From Rhabdochlamydiaceae bacterium (lineage in GTDB: Bacteria; Chlamydiota; Chlamydiia; Chlamydiales; Rhabdochlamydiaceae): DNA of 64,000 nt. The position numbers and the translations under genes are program-made. The notes under the pieces were generated by a model. It saw nothing but the letters and a program-made list of their open reading frames with translations. It ran no database searches and was not told where the DNA came from. Positions 26,909-35,510 of this stretch are shown one piece after another (position 1 is the first letter of the stretch; each line of letters opens with the position of its first letter). The DNA is taken from NCBI GenBank assembly GCA_019752555.1, contig JAIELY010000006.1, forward strand, positions 1-64,000. Direction: 5' to 3'.

Positions 26909-27916
26909 TTAAGTTCTGATTTTGGAGATAAATAGGTCAAGTGCGAGTGCAGGATTGCAAGCGTGATTTTTGGTAAGCAATTCAATCTCAAAAAGCTCAT
27001 GCAGGGCGTGTTGAAAAAATCGGCGCTTTAGCTTTCGTACTACAGAAAGGCGTTTAGAAAGAAGAGGGCCTCGGATCTGAGGAAATTGGGCGCTAATCTC
27101 TTCGGCAGAGTATTGATTCTCCACGCAGCTTGCCAATTGAACGCCAATATGCAGCTGATAGCGGAGTTGTCCAATAAAGGGAAGCAGCCAAGAGAGCTCG
27201 ATCTGATGTTCTAATGCAAGAGGCGCTTTTTCCCAGATGATCGCTTCAGCCAGTTGCCAGGTATTGATCTGCTTTTCGGATGAGCTGATTTTTCGCACAT
27301 CTTCAAGGGTGATCTGCTTACGCTCGATGCAATAACAAAGAAGTTTGTGCATCTCTTGCTCTAGCGCAGAAAGATCAAGACCGACATGATCCAAAAGGTA
27401 CACGGCAGCATCGGCAGCTAGCACTTTTGATTCCTGAGACGCGCGTTTAGCGAGGTAGGTTTGCAGCCGGGTCTTTTTATCCCACGGCTTCTCATCGCTT
27501 AAATCCAATGCCACAAGGTCTCTTTTCCCCTTCTGGACAAGAGCGCTCACCTGTTTAGAACCACCCGAGCCTAAGATCAAGTAGGAAAAAGGGCTAGGAG
27601 CTTCCATGTACTGGCTCAAGGCTTCTAAGCTGTTTTTTTTTAATTTCTCGACACCATCTAACTGAACAACAGTAGGCCCGCCAAAAAGAGACTTAGAATT
27701 GAGCTGCTCGAGCACCTCTTCGATCGAAACCTGCGCTCCCTCAAACCGCGCAATAGACACCTGGGGTTCTTTCTTCTGTATCGCCTCGAAGATCATCGCA
27801 AAAATCTTCTTCCTCTCGTAAGTGCATGGAGTCATTGCGAGATAAAGGGAAGAGAGATGCTTAACTGAAGTTTCAAAAAGATGCTTTTCTAAGCTTGCCC
27901 AGTTGTGAAATTTCAC
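26909..27916 (-). CDS. holA: DNA polymerase III delta subunit
   Basis: Clamp-loader subunit that opens the beta clamp. The 335-aa protein has the HolA layout: an N-terminal degenerate AAA+ fold (SLYLAMTPCTYERKKIFAMI in place of a P-loop, then SLFGGPTVVQLDGVEKLKK, the conserved delta block), a middle domain starting DLVALDLSDEKPWDKKTRLQ and a C-terminal collar (WLLPFIGQLRYQLHIGVQLA). Delta subunits are highly diverged, so assignment rests on the FGG-VV block, length and domain order. The gene is upstream of the RsmI-like gene. Confidence 0.85.
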   Translation of the reverse strand: MKFHNWASLEKHLFETSVKHLSSLYLAMTPCTYERKKIFAMIFEAIQKKEPQVSIARFEGAQVSIEEVLEQLNSKSLFGGPTVVQLDGVEKLKKNSLEALSQYMEAPSPFSYLILGSGGSKQVSALVQKGKRDLVALDLSDEKPWDKKTRLQTYLAKRASQESKVLAADAAVYLLDHVGLDLSALEQEMHKLLCYCIERKQITLEDVRKISSSEKQINTWQLAEAIIWEKAPLALEHQIELSWLLPFIGQLRYQLHIGVQLASCVENQYSAEEISAQFPQIRGPLLSKRLSVVRKLKRRFFQHALHELFEIELLTKNHACNPALALDLFISKIRT

Positions 27917-28073
27917 GACGTGTTTCCTGTCTATTTACGCTCGATGTTTAACCTCCTCGTATTGTTGGTCTTTAAACGATTTCCTTCAAGATCCAATTTC
28001 ATAAGAGGCTTGTTCTCTCTATCGAAGACAATTTTAGCTGGCAGGCTCTTTGAGACCAAAATTTAGCTTGTAG

Positions 28074-28298
28074 AAAGGCCTCGGTTCTCGAGGATTTTGG
28101 GCAATTGAGGTCAAACGCTCTGTAAATTTAGGCCCTGATGATGTCAGAGGCTTAGCTGCATTCAAAGAGGAATATCCAGAAGCGGTCTGTTTTATTCTAA
28201 ATCCAGGAAAACGGCGGGAGACTTATCGAGGCTTTCCTGTAATTCCGATTCAAGAATTTCTTCTCAATTTAACACCTGAAAATCCTTTGCCACTTTAA
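28074..28298 (+). pseudogene. C-terminal remnant of a DUF4143-type ATPase
   Basis: An open stretch of 74 codons with no start reads GFWAIEVKRSVNLGPDDVRG, then GLAAFKEEYPEA and YRGFPVIPIQEFLLNL, the typical C-terminal nuclease-like tail of AAA ATPases with a DUF4143 domain. The frame is closed upstream by TAG at 28071-28073, and the sequence before it (27917-28070) shows no ATPase part. It is a truncated relic of a mobile, often toxin-like or accessory gene family. Confidence 0.7.
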
Positions 28299-28330
28299 AT
28301 AATAAAGATAAAACATTATTAAATTATTTG

Positions 28331-28359
28331 TTGACAAAACAATTAATAAGCTTTATTAT
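28331..28359 (+). promoter_or_regulatory. Consensus promoter for the 60-aa basic protein gene
   Basis: A perfect -35 hexamer TTGACA (28331-28336) is 17 bases from TATTAT (28354-28359). The predicted start near 28367 gives a leader of about 40 bases containing a GGAGA/TCTCC hairpin before the ATG at 28407. Confidence 0.7.
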
Positions 28360-28406
28360 AAGTCTTAAGGAGACATGAAGATTAGGTTCTCCTGAAGGAG
28401 CATCGA

Positions 28407-28589
28407 ATGATCTCTCGGTTCTTTAAGAAAAAAGATGTAAAAAAGCCTGCTAAGTCTGCACCTAAAAAAACAAGTGCCGAGCCGAAAGCTTCTGCTTCTA
28501 AACAGAAAACCGAGTTTCAAAAAATCTTAACCGCAGAGGGTTGGAAGCGGTTGATGATGAAGAAATACGGATCTGGAAAAAAGAAATAG
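28407..28589 (+). CDS. Small Lys-rich basic protein
   Basis: 60 residues with about a third Lys, a disordered middle rich in Lys, Ala, Pro and Ser (KKPAKSAPKKTSAEPKASAS) and a short helical C-terminus (FQKILTAEGWKRLMMKKYG). A GAAGGAG ribosome site and a consensus promoter support expression. The composition recalls chlamydial histone-like proteins (Hc1/Hc2 tails), suggesting nucleic-acid binding, but no family motif was seen. It lies between the DUF4143 remnant and fabI. Confidence 0.65.
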   Translation: MISRFFKKKDVKKPAKSAPKKTSAEPKASASKQKTEFQKILTAEGWKRLMMKKYGSGKKK

Positions 28590-28756
28590 TCGAGGTGAAT
28601 TCAAATTTGACTTGCAAGAGCGTGCGAGACACCTTCGGATTTAACATAAGTTCTCTTGTTTAATATACACAATATATTAACATCGAGGACGTTAAACCAC
28701 GATCGCGCCGTAGCTACTCATGCAGGTCAATTTTGAGATCATCTCGGCAGAACTGC

Positions 28757-28785
28757 TTGCATTGTGTCTAAAAAACCGTTATCCT
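28757..28785 (+). promoter_or_regulatory. Probable fabI promoter
   Basis: TTGCAT (28757-28762) and TATCCT (28780-28785) are exactly 17 bases apart and about 35 bases ahead of the fabI ATG at 28821. The match is moderate; spacing and place support it. Confidence 0.4.
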
Positions 28786-28820
28786 TATCCCTTTCATGTT
28801 GAAACGAGGATGAGGACATC

Positions 28821-29741
28821 ATGCACATTAATTTAAAAGGTAAAAAAGCATTCATCGCAGGCATTGGCGATGACCAAGGATACGGCTGGGCGATTGCTAA
28901 AGCGCTTGCGGAAGCAGGAGCTGAGATTATCGTCGGCACTTGGACGCCGCTTTTAAAAATCTTCACCACTTCTTGGGCGCAAGGCAAATTCGACGCCTCC
29001 CGCCAGCTCTCAAATGGTCAGATGATGGAGATTCTCAAGGTCTACCCTCTCGACGCCTCCTTTGACAAACTAGAAGATGTCCCAGAAGAGATCCGGACGA
29101 ATAAACGGTATCAAGATGCAGCGCACTACACGGTTTCTGAAGTTGCAGCAGCTGTGGCAAAAGATTTTGGGAAAATCGACATCCTCGTCCACGCGCTTGC
29201 AAACGGTCCGGAAGTAAAAAAGCCTTTGTTAGAGACCTCTCGTGCGGGCTACCTTGCAGCACTTAGCTCTTCTAGCTACTCTTTTGTAAGCCTGATTGCA
29301 CACTTTGGACCTCTTTTAAATGCGGGCGGCTCAGCGCTTTCCTTAAGCTACATCGCATCAGAGAGAGTGATTCCGGGCTACGGCGGCGGGATGAGCTCTG
29401 CAAAAGCGGCTCTTGAATCGGATACGCGCACACTGGCATGGGAAGCGGGACGCAAATGGGCCATTCGAGTCAACACCATTTCAGCTGGGCCTTTGCGCTC
29501 TCGGGCGGCACGGGCAATCGGCTTTATCGATAGCATGATCGAGTACTCGAAAGCCAATGCGCCTCTTGTCAAAGAGATGACAGCAGAAGAGGTTGGACAG
29601 AGCTCTGTTTTCCTCTTAAGCTCTCTTGCCTCTGCGATTACAGGGGTCACTCTGTACGTGGATAATGGAATGCATGCGATGGGTCTTGCAGTGGATAGCC
29701 CAGCCCTTCACGTGCAAGAATGCATGAGCTGTTCATCTTAA
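28821..29741 (+). CDS. fabI: Enoyl-ACP reductase (NADH)
   Basis: Last step of each fatty-acid elongation round. The 306-aa short-chain-dehydrogenase-fold protein begins [20 protein letters not shown] with the FabI-type cofactor loop and contains [20 protein letters not shown]. The catalytic Tyr/Lys pair is in the region [20 protein letters not shown] (Y-x6-K). A plant/chlamydial-type insertion after the first strand makes it longer than E. coli FabI (about 260). GAGGATGAGGA precedes the ATG. The 3' end overlaps that of the HAD gene by nine bases. Neighbour order agrees with CT103-CT104 of C. trachomatis. Confidence 0.95.
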   Translation: MHINLKGKKAFIAGIGDDQGYGWAIAKALAEAGAEIIVGTWTPLLKIFTTSWAQGKFDASRQLSNGQMMEILKVYPLDASFDKLEDVPEEIRTNKRYQDAAHYTVSEVAAAVAKDFGKIDILVHALANGPEVKKPLLETSRAGYLAALSSSSYSFVSLIAHFGPLLNAGGSALSLSYIASERVIPGYGGGMSSAKAALESDTRTLAWEAGRKWAIRVNTISAGPLRSRAARAIGFIDSMIEYSKANAPLVKEMTAEEVGQSSVFLLSSLASAITGVTLYVDNGMHAMGLAVDSPALHVQECMSCSS

Positions 29742-30575
29742 GACAGCTTGTTTTAGAGCGGTAATGATTCCTTGCTCTTTTGCAGAAGGAGCAAGGATAT
29801 CGGCAAGCGGCAGCATCTCCGCAGGTGCTCCGCCCATGACAATCGCGATATCAGCGGACTCTAGCATGCTCACATCGTTCCTATCATCTCCTGCTGCAAT
29901 GATCTTCCCCCTTTTACCGCTCTTAGCAATCATCCGCTCCAAAGCCTGTCCCTTGGTGGCAAGGCTATGGGTCACAAGATTTAAGTAGATCGCCTCGTCT
30001 AGAGGGTCGCGGATTAAAGAAACGGCAATCTCTTTCACAGATTCAAGACGTTTGTGCACAGAGCGCATCTGCTCTTGAAATCCAAGGCATTTGATCAATG
30101 GAAAGGCATCTTCATTACCAAATTCAAAGGTATCGACAGCTTTCCAGGGCTCAGGAGAAAGAGATTCGATTTTAACAAGGTGCTCTCTCAAGAGAGTCGA
30201 AAACTTCTTGGGGCGATAATAACAAAAATCTCCTTTTTCATAGCCGGCATAAAGGATGAAATCTTCACTTTCACCTTGATAAACCTGTTCTAACGCAGGT
30301 AGCAAGGCCGCTCCAAGATAGGCTCTAGAAATCCGTTTTTTTGAAGGCATTTCAAGAATATCAGCTCCATTTTGAATGCCGAGATAAAAGGGAAAGGGAA
30401 ATACATTTAAGGCGCTTGTTCCAAAGGAATAAGTGCGCCCTGTAATAAACATCACTTCCCACCCTTGATCATTGAGCTCTGTCAAGTAATCCACTGTCTC
30501 TTTAGGCACATGGTGCGACTCATCTGTAATCGTGCCGTCGATATCTAGGGCGATCCATCCCTTATGCTCTGTCAT
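29733..30575 (-). CDS. HAD hydrolase, Cof type, CT103-like
   Basis: 280-aa phosphatase-fold protein. Motif I is [11 protein letters not shown] (nucleophile Asp plus acid/base Asp), motif II is FITGRT, motif IV is [12 protein letters not shown], and a type IIB cap lies between. Cof-type enzymes dephosphorylate sugar phosphates, nucleotides or flavin precursors; the substrate is unknown here. It runs convergently into fabI, as CT103 does with CT104 in C. trachomatis as I recall it, and is divergent from the FliO-like gene. Confidence 0.88.
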   Translation of the reverse strand: MTEHKGWIALDIDGTITDESHHVPKETVDYLTELNDQGWEVMFITGRTYSFGTSALNVFPFPFYLGIQNGADILEMPSKKRISRAYLGAALLPALEQVYQGESEDFILYAGYEKGDFCYYRPKKFSTLLREHLVKIESLSPEPWKAVDTFEFGNEDAFPLIKCLGFQEQMRSVHKRLESVKEIAVSLIRDPLDEAIYLNLVTHSLATKGQALERMIAKSGKRGKIIAAGDDRNDVSMLESADIAIVMGGAPAEMLPLADILAPSAKEQGIITALKQAVLR

Positions 30576-30640
30576 AGTGATCCTTTACAAAAAAATGATA
30601 ACCCTTCAGACTCATTTCAACTTAACTACCGGACTGCATC

Positions 30641-31102
30641 ATGACCCTTTTTAAATTTTTTCTCACGCTATTTTCTTTTGGCATAACCTATATCCCCTTA
30701 TGCATCCAAGCAGAAACACCCCCTCCCGTTCAAGAGCAAACAACCCCCTCTCAAAGCGCAACACCTGCAGCACCTCTTCCCGTTTCTGGAACAGAACCGC
30801 AAAGCGAGCTCGATCAACCTGCGATTTCTTATGAAAGCGCATTCATTAAGATGCTTGTGACGCTAGGCGGATTAATCCTTCTTGTGTTCTTAACCATTTG
30901 GATTTTACGCAGACTTGGACAAGGAAGATTTCGAGGAATCGGCTCGCAACGGTCGATCGAGATTCTCGAAAAACGTCCGCTGAGTGCTAAGTCGATGCTT
31001 TACATCGTACAAATTGGCAACAAACAGGTGCTGATTTCTGAATCTCAATTTGATGTGCGCCACATCGCGACAATCGATGAAACTCCAGAAGAGGCGCACT
31101 AA
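30641..31102 (+). CDS. FliO-like secreted/membrane protein
   Basis: 153 residues. A Sec signal (LFSFGITYIPLCIQA) precedes a Pro/Thr/Gln-rich periplasmic linker and one transmembrane helix (MLVTLGGLILLVFLTIWIL, about 71-89). The cytoplasmic tail has the FliO pattern: basic stretch after the membrane, then IEILEKRPLSAKSMLYIVQI and NKQVLISES. FliO helps assemble the FliP-FliQ-FliR export gate in flagella. Chlamydiae have no flagellum but encode flagellar-type T3S parts, so a role in secretion assembly is possible. It may be the CT102 counterpart, judged by position. Confidence 0.65.
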   Translation: MTLFKFFLTLFSFGITYIPLCIQAETPPPVQEQTTPSQSATPAAPLPVSGTEPQSELDQPAISYESAFIKMLVTLGGLILLVFLTIWILRRLGQGRFRGIGSQRSIEILEKRPLSAKSMLYIVQIGNKQVLISESQFDVRHIATIDETPEEAH

Positions 31103-31148
31103 AATTTCGGGTGCTTGGGCTGATGTCGCATTCCAAACACCCAAAACT

Positions 31149-31904
31149 TTAGAGAACGCGTATCCTTTTATCTGAGAGATTCCCCCTCACTTGGAAACAT
31201 CCGGCAAGGTAAAAGGGCTTATTAAGGGCGGTGTCTTTGATGCATGAGATGCAGCAGTTTTCATTGGGGCGCTCGGGAAGCGTTACAAAACTCTGTTTAA
31301 TTGAAATCTTGTCATGCCAGGCGTGCTCAACAGCTGCCACCCACTTGCGTCCTAGATAGGGATGCACAAGACCCACAAAGGCAGAGGCTTGCATCGCAAT
31401 TGCATAAAAGGGAGCTTTTACAATAGAGCAAACACCAGCTGTCATTTCAATGGGAATCTGCGTGAGATCTTCTTTTATTTTAGCTCTCATGTTCTCATTA
31501 GCAAAGGGCCACTGCCATAGCGCATTAAATAGGGTCAGTTTAACGACAACAGGTGTTCTAATGAGGTGCCAACCGATGGAAGCAGCCGCATATAAGGGGA
31601 TCCCGACCGTCAGGGCAACGCATTTTCCCCAGATAGCATAAGCCTCTTCATCGTAGTAAAGATCTCCCGTTGCTCGATCAACAATAGAAGAAAATTCACT
31701 TTTGGTCCCTGTCACCTCATTTGTCGAAGGGTCTTTAACATTAAAAAAACGCACCGCTCCTTTTTCATCTAATTTTTGAATACGTACCCGATAAAATGCC
31801 GCTTGAGATTTTTCAGTATCAGATGCGCATTGGATATGTTGAGAAAACGGCTCAGAAAGAGGGGTCCGAAAAGAGGGAGAAGACATTGTTGCTTGGGTTG
31901 TCAT
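31149..31904 (-). CDS. Hypothetical protein with hydrophobic segments, candidate effector
   Basis: 251 residues, not recognised. The N-terminus is Ser/Thr-rich without a Sec signal (MTTQATMSSPSFRTPLSEPF). One hydrophobic stretch (CVALTVGIPLYAAASIGWHL, about 113-132) and a second weaker one (MTAGVCSIVKAPFYAIAMQ, about 165-185) could be membrane-inserted. The C-terminus has clustered Cys (ENCCISCI). The pattern fits a small inclusion-membrane or T3S-exported protein. It is convergent with the FliO-like gene and divergent from the CaaX-ending gene. Confidence 0.6.
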   Translation of the reverse strand: MTTQATMSSPSFRTPLSEPFSQHIQCASDTEKSQAAFYRVRIQKLDEKGAVRFFNVKDPSTNEVTGTKSEFSSIVDRATGDLYYDEEAYAIWGKCVALTVGIPLYAAASIGWHLIRTPVVVKLTLFNALWQWPFANENMRAKIKEDLTQIPIEMTAGVCSIVKAPFYAIAMQASAFVGLVHPYLGRKWVAAVEHAWHDKISIKQSFVTLPERPNENCCISCIKDTALNKPFYLAGCFQVRGNLSDKRIRVL

Positions 31905-32047
31905 CAGATCACCTTAAGTTAAAATGGGCAAACACATTACAAATTTTGTGGATTATTGGGCAGTGGAGAATTTCTCAATATCATTTTTCTATGGAAATCA
32001 TTTTTAAGCTCTTGGTATTCTCGGGCGCAATCAAGGCCACCAATACC

Positions 32048-32380
32048 ATGTCAGTTTCGATATCTAGAGCCACCTGCAAACATCCGATGACTGAGCTCAA
32101 CGAGAAGCTTCGCGATTTAACTCCAGAAGAAAAAAAAGCAACAGCTGCGGTTCTAGAAAGACTGCTTCGGAACGAAGATTATCGGACAGAAGCCCCCCCG
32201 AAAATAGTGAACACACTGGATTTAATTAAATCCGCATTAGATAAACCTGAAAACCATGTGCAAAACCCTCGTTATAAAATGGCATTTCTTGTGGATTTTA
32301 CACATCTCATCCAAAATAAAATTAAAGAGCTCAATGCTCCAGACAATAATGAATCGTTTAGCGGCTGTATTCTCTCTTGA
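32048..32380 (+). CDS. Hypothetical protein ending in a CaaX box (CILS)
   Basis: About 110 residues, helical and charged (ELNEKLRDLTPEEKKATAAV), no known domain. The last four residues are Cys-Ile-Leu-Ser, a formal farnesylation box. The start is uncertain: ATG 32048 is used, ATG 32087 is possible, and an open extension to 31796 overlaps the divergent gene and looks non-coding. No strong ribosome site is seen. The last 23 bases overlap the end of hemL on the other strand, so the CaaX codons are also read as part of the HemL C-terminus. Confidence 0.6.
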   Translation: MSVSISRATCKHPMTELNEKLRDLTPEEKKATAAVLERLLRNEDYRTEAPPKIVNTLDLIKSALDKPENHVQNPRYKMAFLVDFTHLIQNKIKELNAPDNNESFSGCILS

Positions 32381-33650
32381 GAAACTCTAAAATTGCATCC
32401 CGTGTGTAGATCAAATGTTGCTGCGTGTGGCTGCTTGATACAAATGAAGCCTCGTATGCAGAGGGAGAAATGTAGATTCCCCGCTCAAAGAGAAAATGAA
32501 AGAAAGATTGAAATTGCTCTAGGTCCAAGGAGTGAAGATCTTCTTTTCTTTTCACCTGCCTCACTCCAAAAAAAAGTGTGAACATCGATCCCACCCGATT
32601 CAAACACAAATTAAGCTGATGTGTGCGGATGAATTCCTCAATTGGATCAGTAAGAGAGCGCGTTTTTTCTTCGAGCACACTGTAGAATCCGCTCTGTTCT
32701 AAAGCGGTAATCGTGGCATATCCTGCTGCCATCGCGACGGGATTGCCCGAAAGAGTTCCTGCCTGATAGACGCTGCCCAATGGAGCTAAGGTATCCATGA
32801 TCTCTTTGCGCCCTCCAAAGGCGCCCGCCGGAAAGCCGCCGCCTATGATTTTAGAAAGACATGTGAGGTCTGGCGTGATCCCATAAAGCCCTTGAGCGCC
32901 GTTTAAACTCACACGAAACCCTGTAATCACCTCATCAAAAATTAAAAGAGCAGAGGAGCGGGCAGTCTCTTCTCGAAGCATCTGTAAAAACTCTTTTTCT
33001 GCAGGGACAACCCCCATGTTCCCAGCAACAGGTTCTACTAGAACGGCTGCAACATCGGGGTGCTCACGAAGAAATCTACGGCAGGTATCCGTATCATTGA
33101 AGGGAAGTGAGACCGTGTGCTGAATCAACTCATGAGGCACGCCCTGAGAGGAGGCTTGAGGAAGATGAACGACACCTGAGCCGGCTTGGATGAGCAGGCT
33201 ATCGCAGTGCCCATGGTAATGCCCATTAAATTTAACAATAAGAGAGCGGCCTGTAAAACCGCGTGCAAGGCGGACAACTGTCATCCCCGCTTCTGTCCCC
33301 GAAGAAACAAAACGGATTTTTTCCATCGAAGGAAAGTGGCGCATGATTTTGGCCGCAAATGCATTTTCATAGGGAGTCGCAATCCCAAATGAAGAGCCGC
33401 GTGCGATTTGTTCTCCCGCTGCATGAACGACCGCAGGAGGGCTGTGGCCTAAGATAAGAGATCCCCAGGCCCCGCAGTAGTCGATGTAGCTGTGGCCGTC
33501 GACATCCAAGACGCTGTCGGCCTTGCCGCTTGCGACCATTAATGGGGTCATATTGAGGCCGGAAAAAGCGCGCACAGGCGAGCTCACGCCGCCTGGCATC
33601 CTCTTACAACTTTCTCTAAACAGCTCATCTGTCAATGGTCTTAGCTTCAT
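32358..33650 (-). CDS. hemL: Glutamate-1-semialdehyde 2,1-aminomutase
   Basis: PLP-dependent enzyme that makes 5-aminolevulinate for heme. The 430-aa protein has the family opening PGGVSSPVRAFSGLNMTPL, the substrate-gating block SSGTEAGMTVVRLARGFTG, Asp in LLIFDEVITGFR and the PLP Lys in LSKIIGGGFPAGAFGG. Length is normal. It is divergent from tamA across a 61-base promoter region and overlaps the CaaX-ending gene at the 3' end. Together with hemW it shows that heme synthesis is kept. Confidence 0.96.
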   Translation of the reverse strand: MKLRPLTDELFRESCKRMPGGVSSPVRAFSGLNMTPLMVASGKADSVLDVDGHSYIDYCGAWGSLILGHSPPAVVHAAGEQIARGSSFGIATPYENAFAAKIMRHFPSMEKIRFVSSGTEAGMTVVRLARGFTGRSLIVKFNGHYHGHCDSLLIQAGSGVVHLPQASSQGVPHELIQHTVSLPFNDTDTCRRFLREHPDVAAVLVEPVAGNMGVVPAEKEFLQMLREETARSSALLIFDEVITGFRVSLNGAQGLYGITPDLTCLSKIIGGGFPAGAFGGRKEIMDTLAPLGSVYQAGTLSGNPVAMAAGYATITALEQSGFYSVLEEKTRSLTDPIEEFIRTHQLNLCLNRVGSMFTLFFGVRQVKRKEDLHSLDLEQFQSFFHFLFERGIYISPSAYEASFVSSSHTQQHLIYTRDAILEFLKREYSR

Positions 33651-33670
33651 AGGAAGTAGGGTACAAAAAA

Positions 33671-33700
33671 TTGTCTACACAAGCAATGGAAAAATACATA
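33671..33700 (+). promoter_or_regulatory. Possible tamA promoter
   Basis: TTGTCT (33671-33676) and TACATA (33695-33700) are 18 bases apart in the 61-base hemL/tamA divergent gap and leave only about six bases to the tamA ATG at 33712, so any transcript would be nearly leaderless. The match is modest. Confidence 0.3.
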
Positions 33701-33711
33701 GAATCACTCAC

Positions 33712-35496
33712 ATGCAACGCCGTTTTAAAACACTTCTACTCTCTTTGGCCCTTACGCTCCTCCCCATTGTGGGACATGCAGGCGGAATCCATTATTCTGT
33801 GGAATTTGAAGGGCTCGACGATGACAGAACCCTTAAAGCAATTAAGTCGATCTCTTCTCTCACTTCCTTAAAAAAACGGCTGCCCGCTTCTTTAAATGCG
33901 CTGCGCTACCGCGCAGAATCTGATGTGCCCGATCTCATCAAAGTGCTGCATGCGCATGGATACTACGAAGCTGAGGTCTCCATCCGTGTGCTTGAAATTT
34001 ATAACCGCATTCTTGTCGTTGTCAGTATCGATCCTGGCCCTTTATACCCTTTAGAATCCTATGACATTCACCTTTACTGCGATTCTTCCGAGGAAACAAC
34101 CCACTGCTGCTCCATCGGACTGAGCGAGATCGATATTCAATTGGGAAAACCTGCACGGTCTGCCAAAATTATCGATGCGGAGCTTAAACTCCTCGACCGC
34201 CTCTCGGAACGAGGCTATCCGCTGGCAACCGTCGAGGACCGCAAGATCATCGTCGATGGAAAGACAAAATCTGTGCGCGTGACACTCGATGTTAAAACAG
34301 GACAAAAATCGAGTTTTGGAACCACAACAATCGTGGGTAATGACAGTGTTAAGCCGCTCTACATCCAACATAAAATCAATTGGAAAGAGAATGAATGTTA
34401 CAACAGCGATCTTGTCGAAAACACACAAAACACCCTCATGGAAACAGGGCTCTTCAGCTCGGTCTATATCACCCATGAAGAACAGCTAAACGCTCAAGGC
34501 CAGCTGCCGATGAAAATCGAAGTGACAGAAACTAAACACAAAAGTGTCAACGTCGGGGTGAGCTATCAAACCGTCTTTGGCCCGGGCGTCACTTTTGGAT
34601 GGGAAAACCGCAATGTCGCTGGGATGGGAAGACGCTTTACTCTTCAAGGAGATATCACCCGCATTAGCCATTCAGGAATTGCCACCTATTTCCATCCCGA
34701 CTTCAAACGGGTCAACCAAGACCTCGTCTGCCAGGGGCAGGCAGCGCATGAATCTTTGCCCGTTGCCTACTCGATGCGCTCCTACAGCCTGATGACCCGT
34801 TTTGAGAGGCGTTTTGGTAAGCGGGTGCGCCTTTCTTTAGGTGTCCAAGGAGAGCGGCTCTTTGTGACAGCAAGTGCTCATAATGGCAACTACTGGCTTC
34901 TCGAAGGGCCAATTTATCTGCGCTTAAGCACCGCAAATAGTCTTCTGGATCCCACCAAAGGAGCTACGATTGAATTCACCACGACCCCATCGATGAATGT
35001 CGGCAATCCCAACCAGCTCTATCTGATCCAACAAGCCTCTGAAAGCTCGTATCACCCTCTTAACAAGCGCAAAAGCATCGTTTTTGCTCAGCAATTAACC
35101 TTAGGGACGATTTGGAGTCCTCAGCTCAATAGCGTTCCTTTAAACAAAAGGTTTTTAGGAGGCTCTGAACAAAATTTACGCGGCTACCGCTACCAAACGG
35201 TAAGCCCCCTTCGAGATGAAAAGCCGATCGGTGGGCGTTCTGCAATCTTTTTCACATTAGAAACGCGCTTTCGGATCAGTCCTTCCATCGGGCTTGTCCC
35301 TTTTTTCGATATGGGCAATGTCTACTTAACTCAATACCCTAGCTGGCACGGCAAATGGTTTAAATCGACAGGAATCGGCTTGCGTTATTACTCGTTTATG
35401 GGACCCTTTAGACTCGATGTGGCATTTCCTTTAAATCGCCGAAAAGAGATCGATCCTGTATATAAAGTATTAGTAAGCATCGGACAGACATTTTAA
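33712..35496 (+). CDS. tamA: Omp85-family translocation protein TamA
   Basis: Outer-membrane half of the translocation and assembly module. Start 33712 gives a typical Sec signal (TLLLSLALTLLPIVGHA); an open extension to 33523 runs over hemL and is rejected. After the signal come about three POTRA domains (residues 25-260; for example ALRYRAESDVPDLIKVLHAH and GYYEAEVSI), then an Omp85 barrel with the loop-6 block NKRFLGGSEQNLRGYRY, ending VLVSIGQTF with the C-terminal Phe of OM barrels. 594 residues. tamB starts 14 bases after it. Confidence 0.9.
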   Translation: MQRRFKTLLLSLALTLLPIVGHAGGIHYSVEFEGLDDDRTLKAIKSISSLTSLKKRLPASLNALRYRAESDVPDLIKVLHAHGYYEAEVSIRVLEIYNRILVVVSIDPGPLYPLESYDIHLYCDSSEETTHCCSIGLSEIDIQLGKPARSAKIIDAELKLLDRLSERGYPLATVEDRKIIVDGKTKSVRVTLDVKTGQKSSFGTTTIVGNDSVKPLYIQHKINWKENECYNSDLVENTQNTLMETGLFSSVYITHEEQLNAQGQLPMKIEVTETKHKSVNVGVSYQTVFGPGVTFGWENRNVAGMGRRFTLQGDITRISHSGIATYFHPDFKRVNQDLVCQGQAAHESLPVAYSMRSYSLMTRFERRFGKRVRLSLGVQGERLFVTASAHNGNYWLLEGPIYLRLSTANSLLDPTKGATIEFTTTPSMNVGNPNQLYLIQQASESSYHPLNKRKSIVFAQQLTLGTIWSPQLNSVPLNKRFLGGSEQNLRGYRYQTVSPLRDEKPIGGRSAIFFTLETRFRISPSIGLVPFFDMGNVYLTQYPSWHGKWFKSTGIGLRYYSFMGPFRLDVAFPLNRRKEIDPVYKVLVSIGQTF

Positions 35497-35510
35497 AACG
35501 TTAGGTAGTT

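Noticed and set aside
31796-32047. 84-codon extension of the CaaX-ending protein
   Set aside because: Overlaps the 5' end of the divergent gene and lacks protein-like composition.
33523-33711. 63-codon N-terminal extension of TamA
   Set aside because: It runs antisense over the hemL 5' end; the Sec signal begins exactly at ATG 33712.
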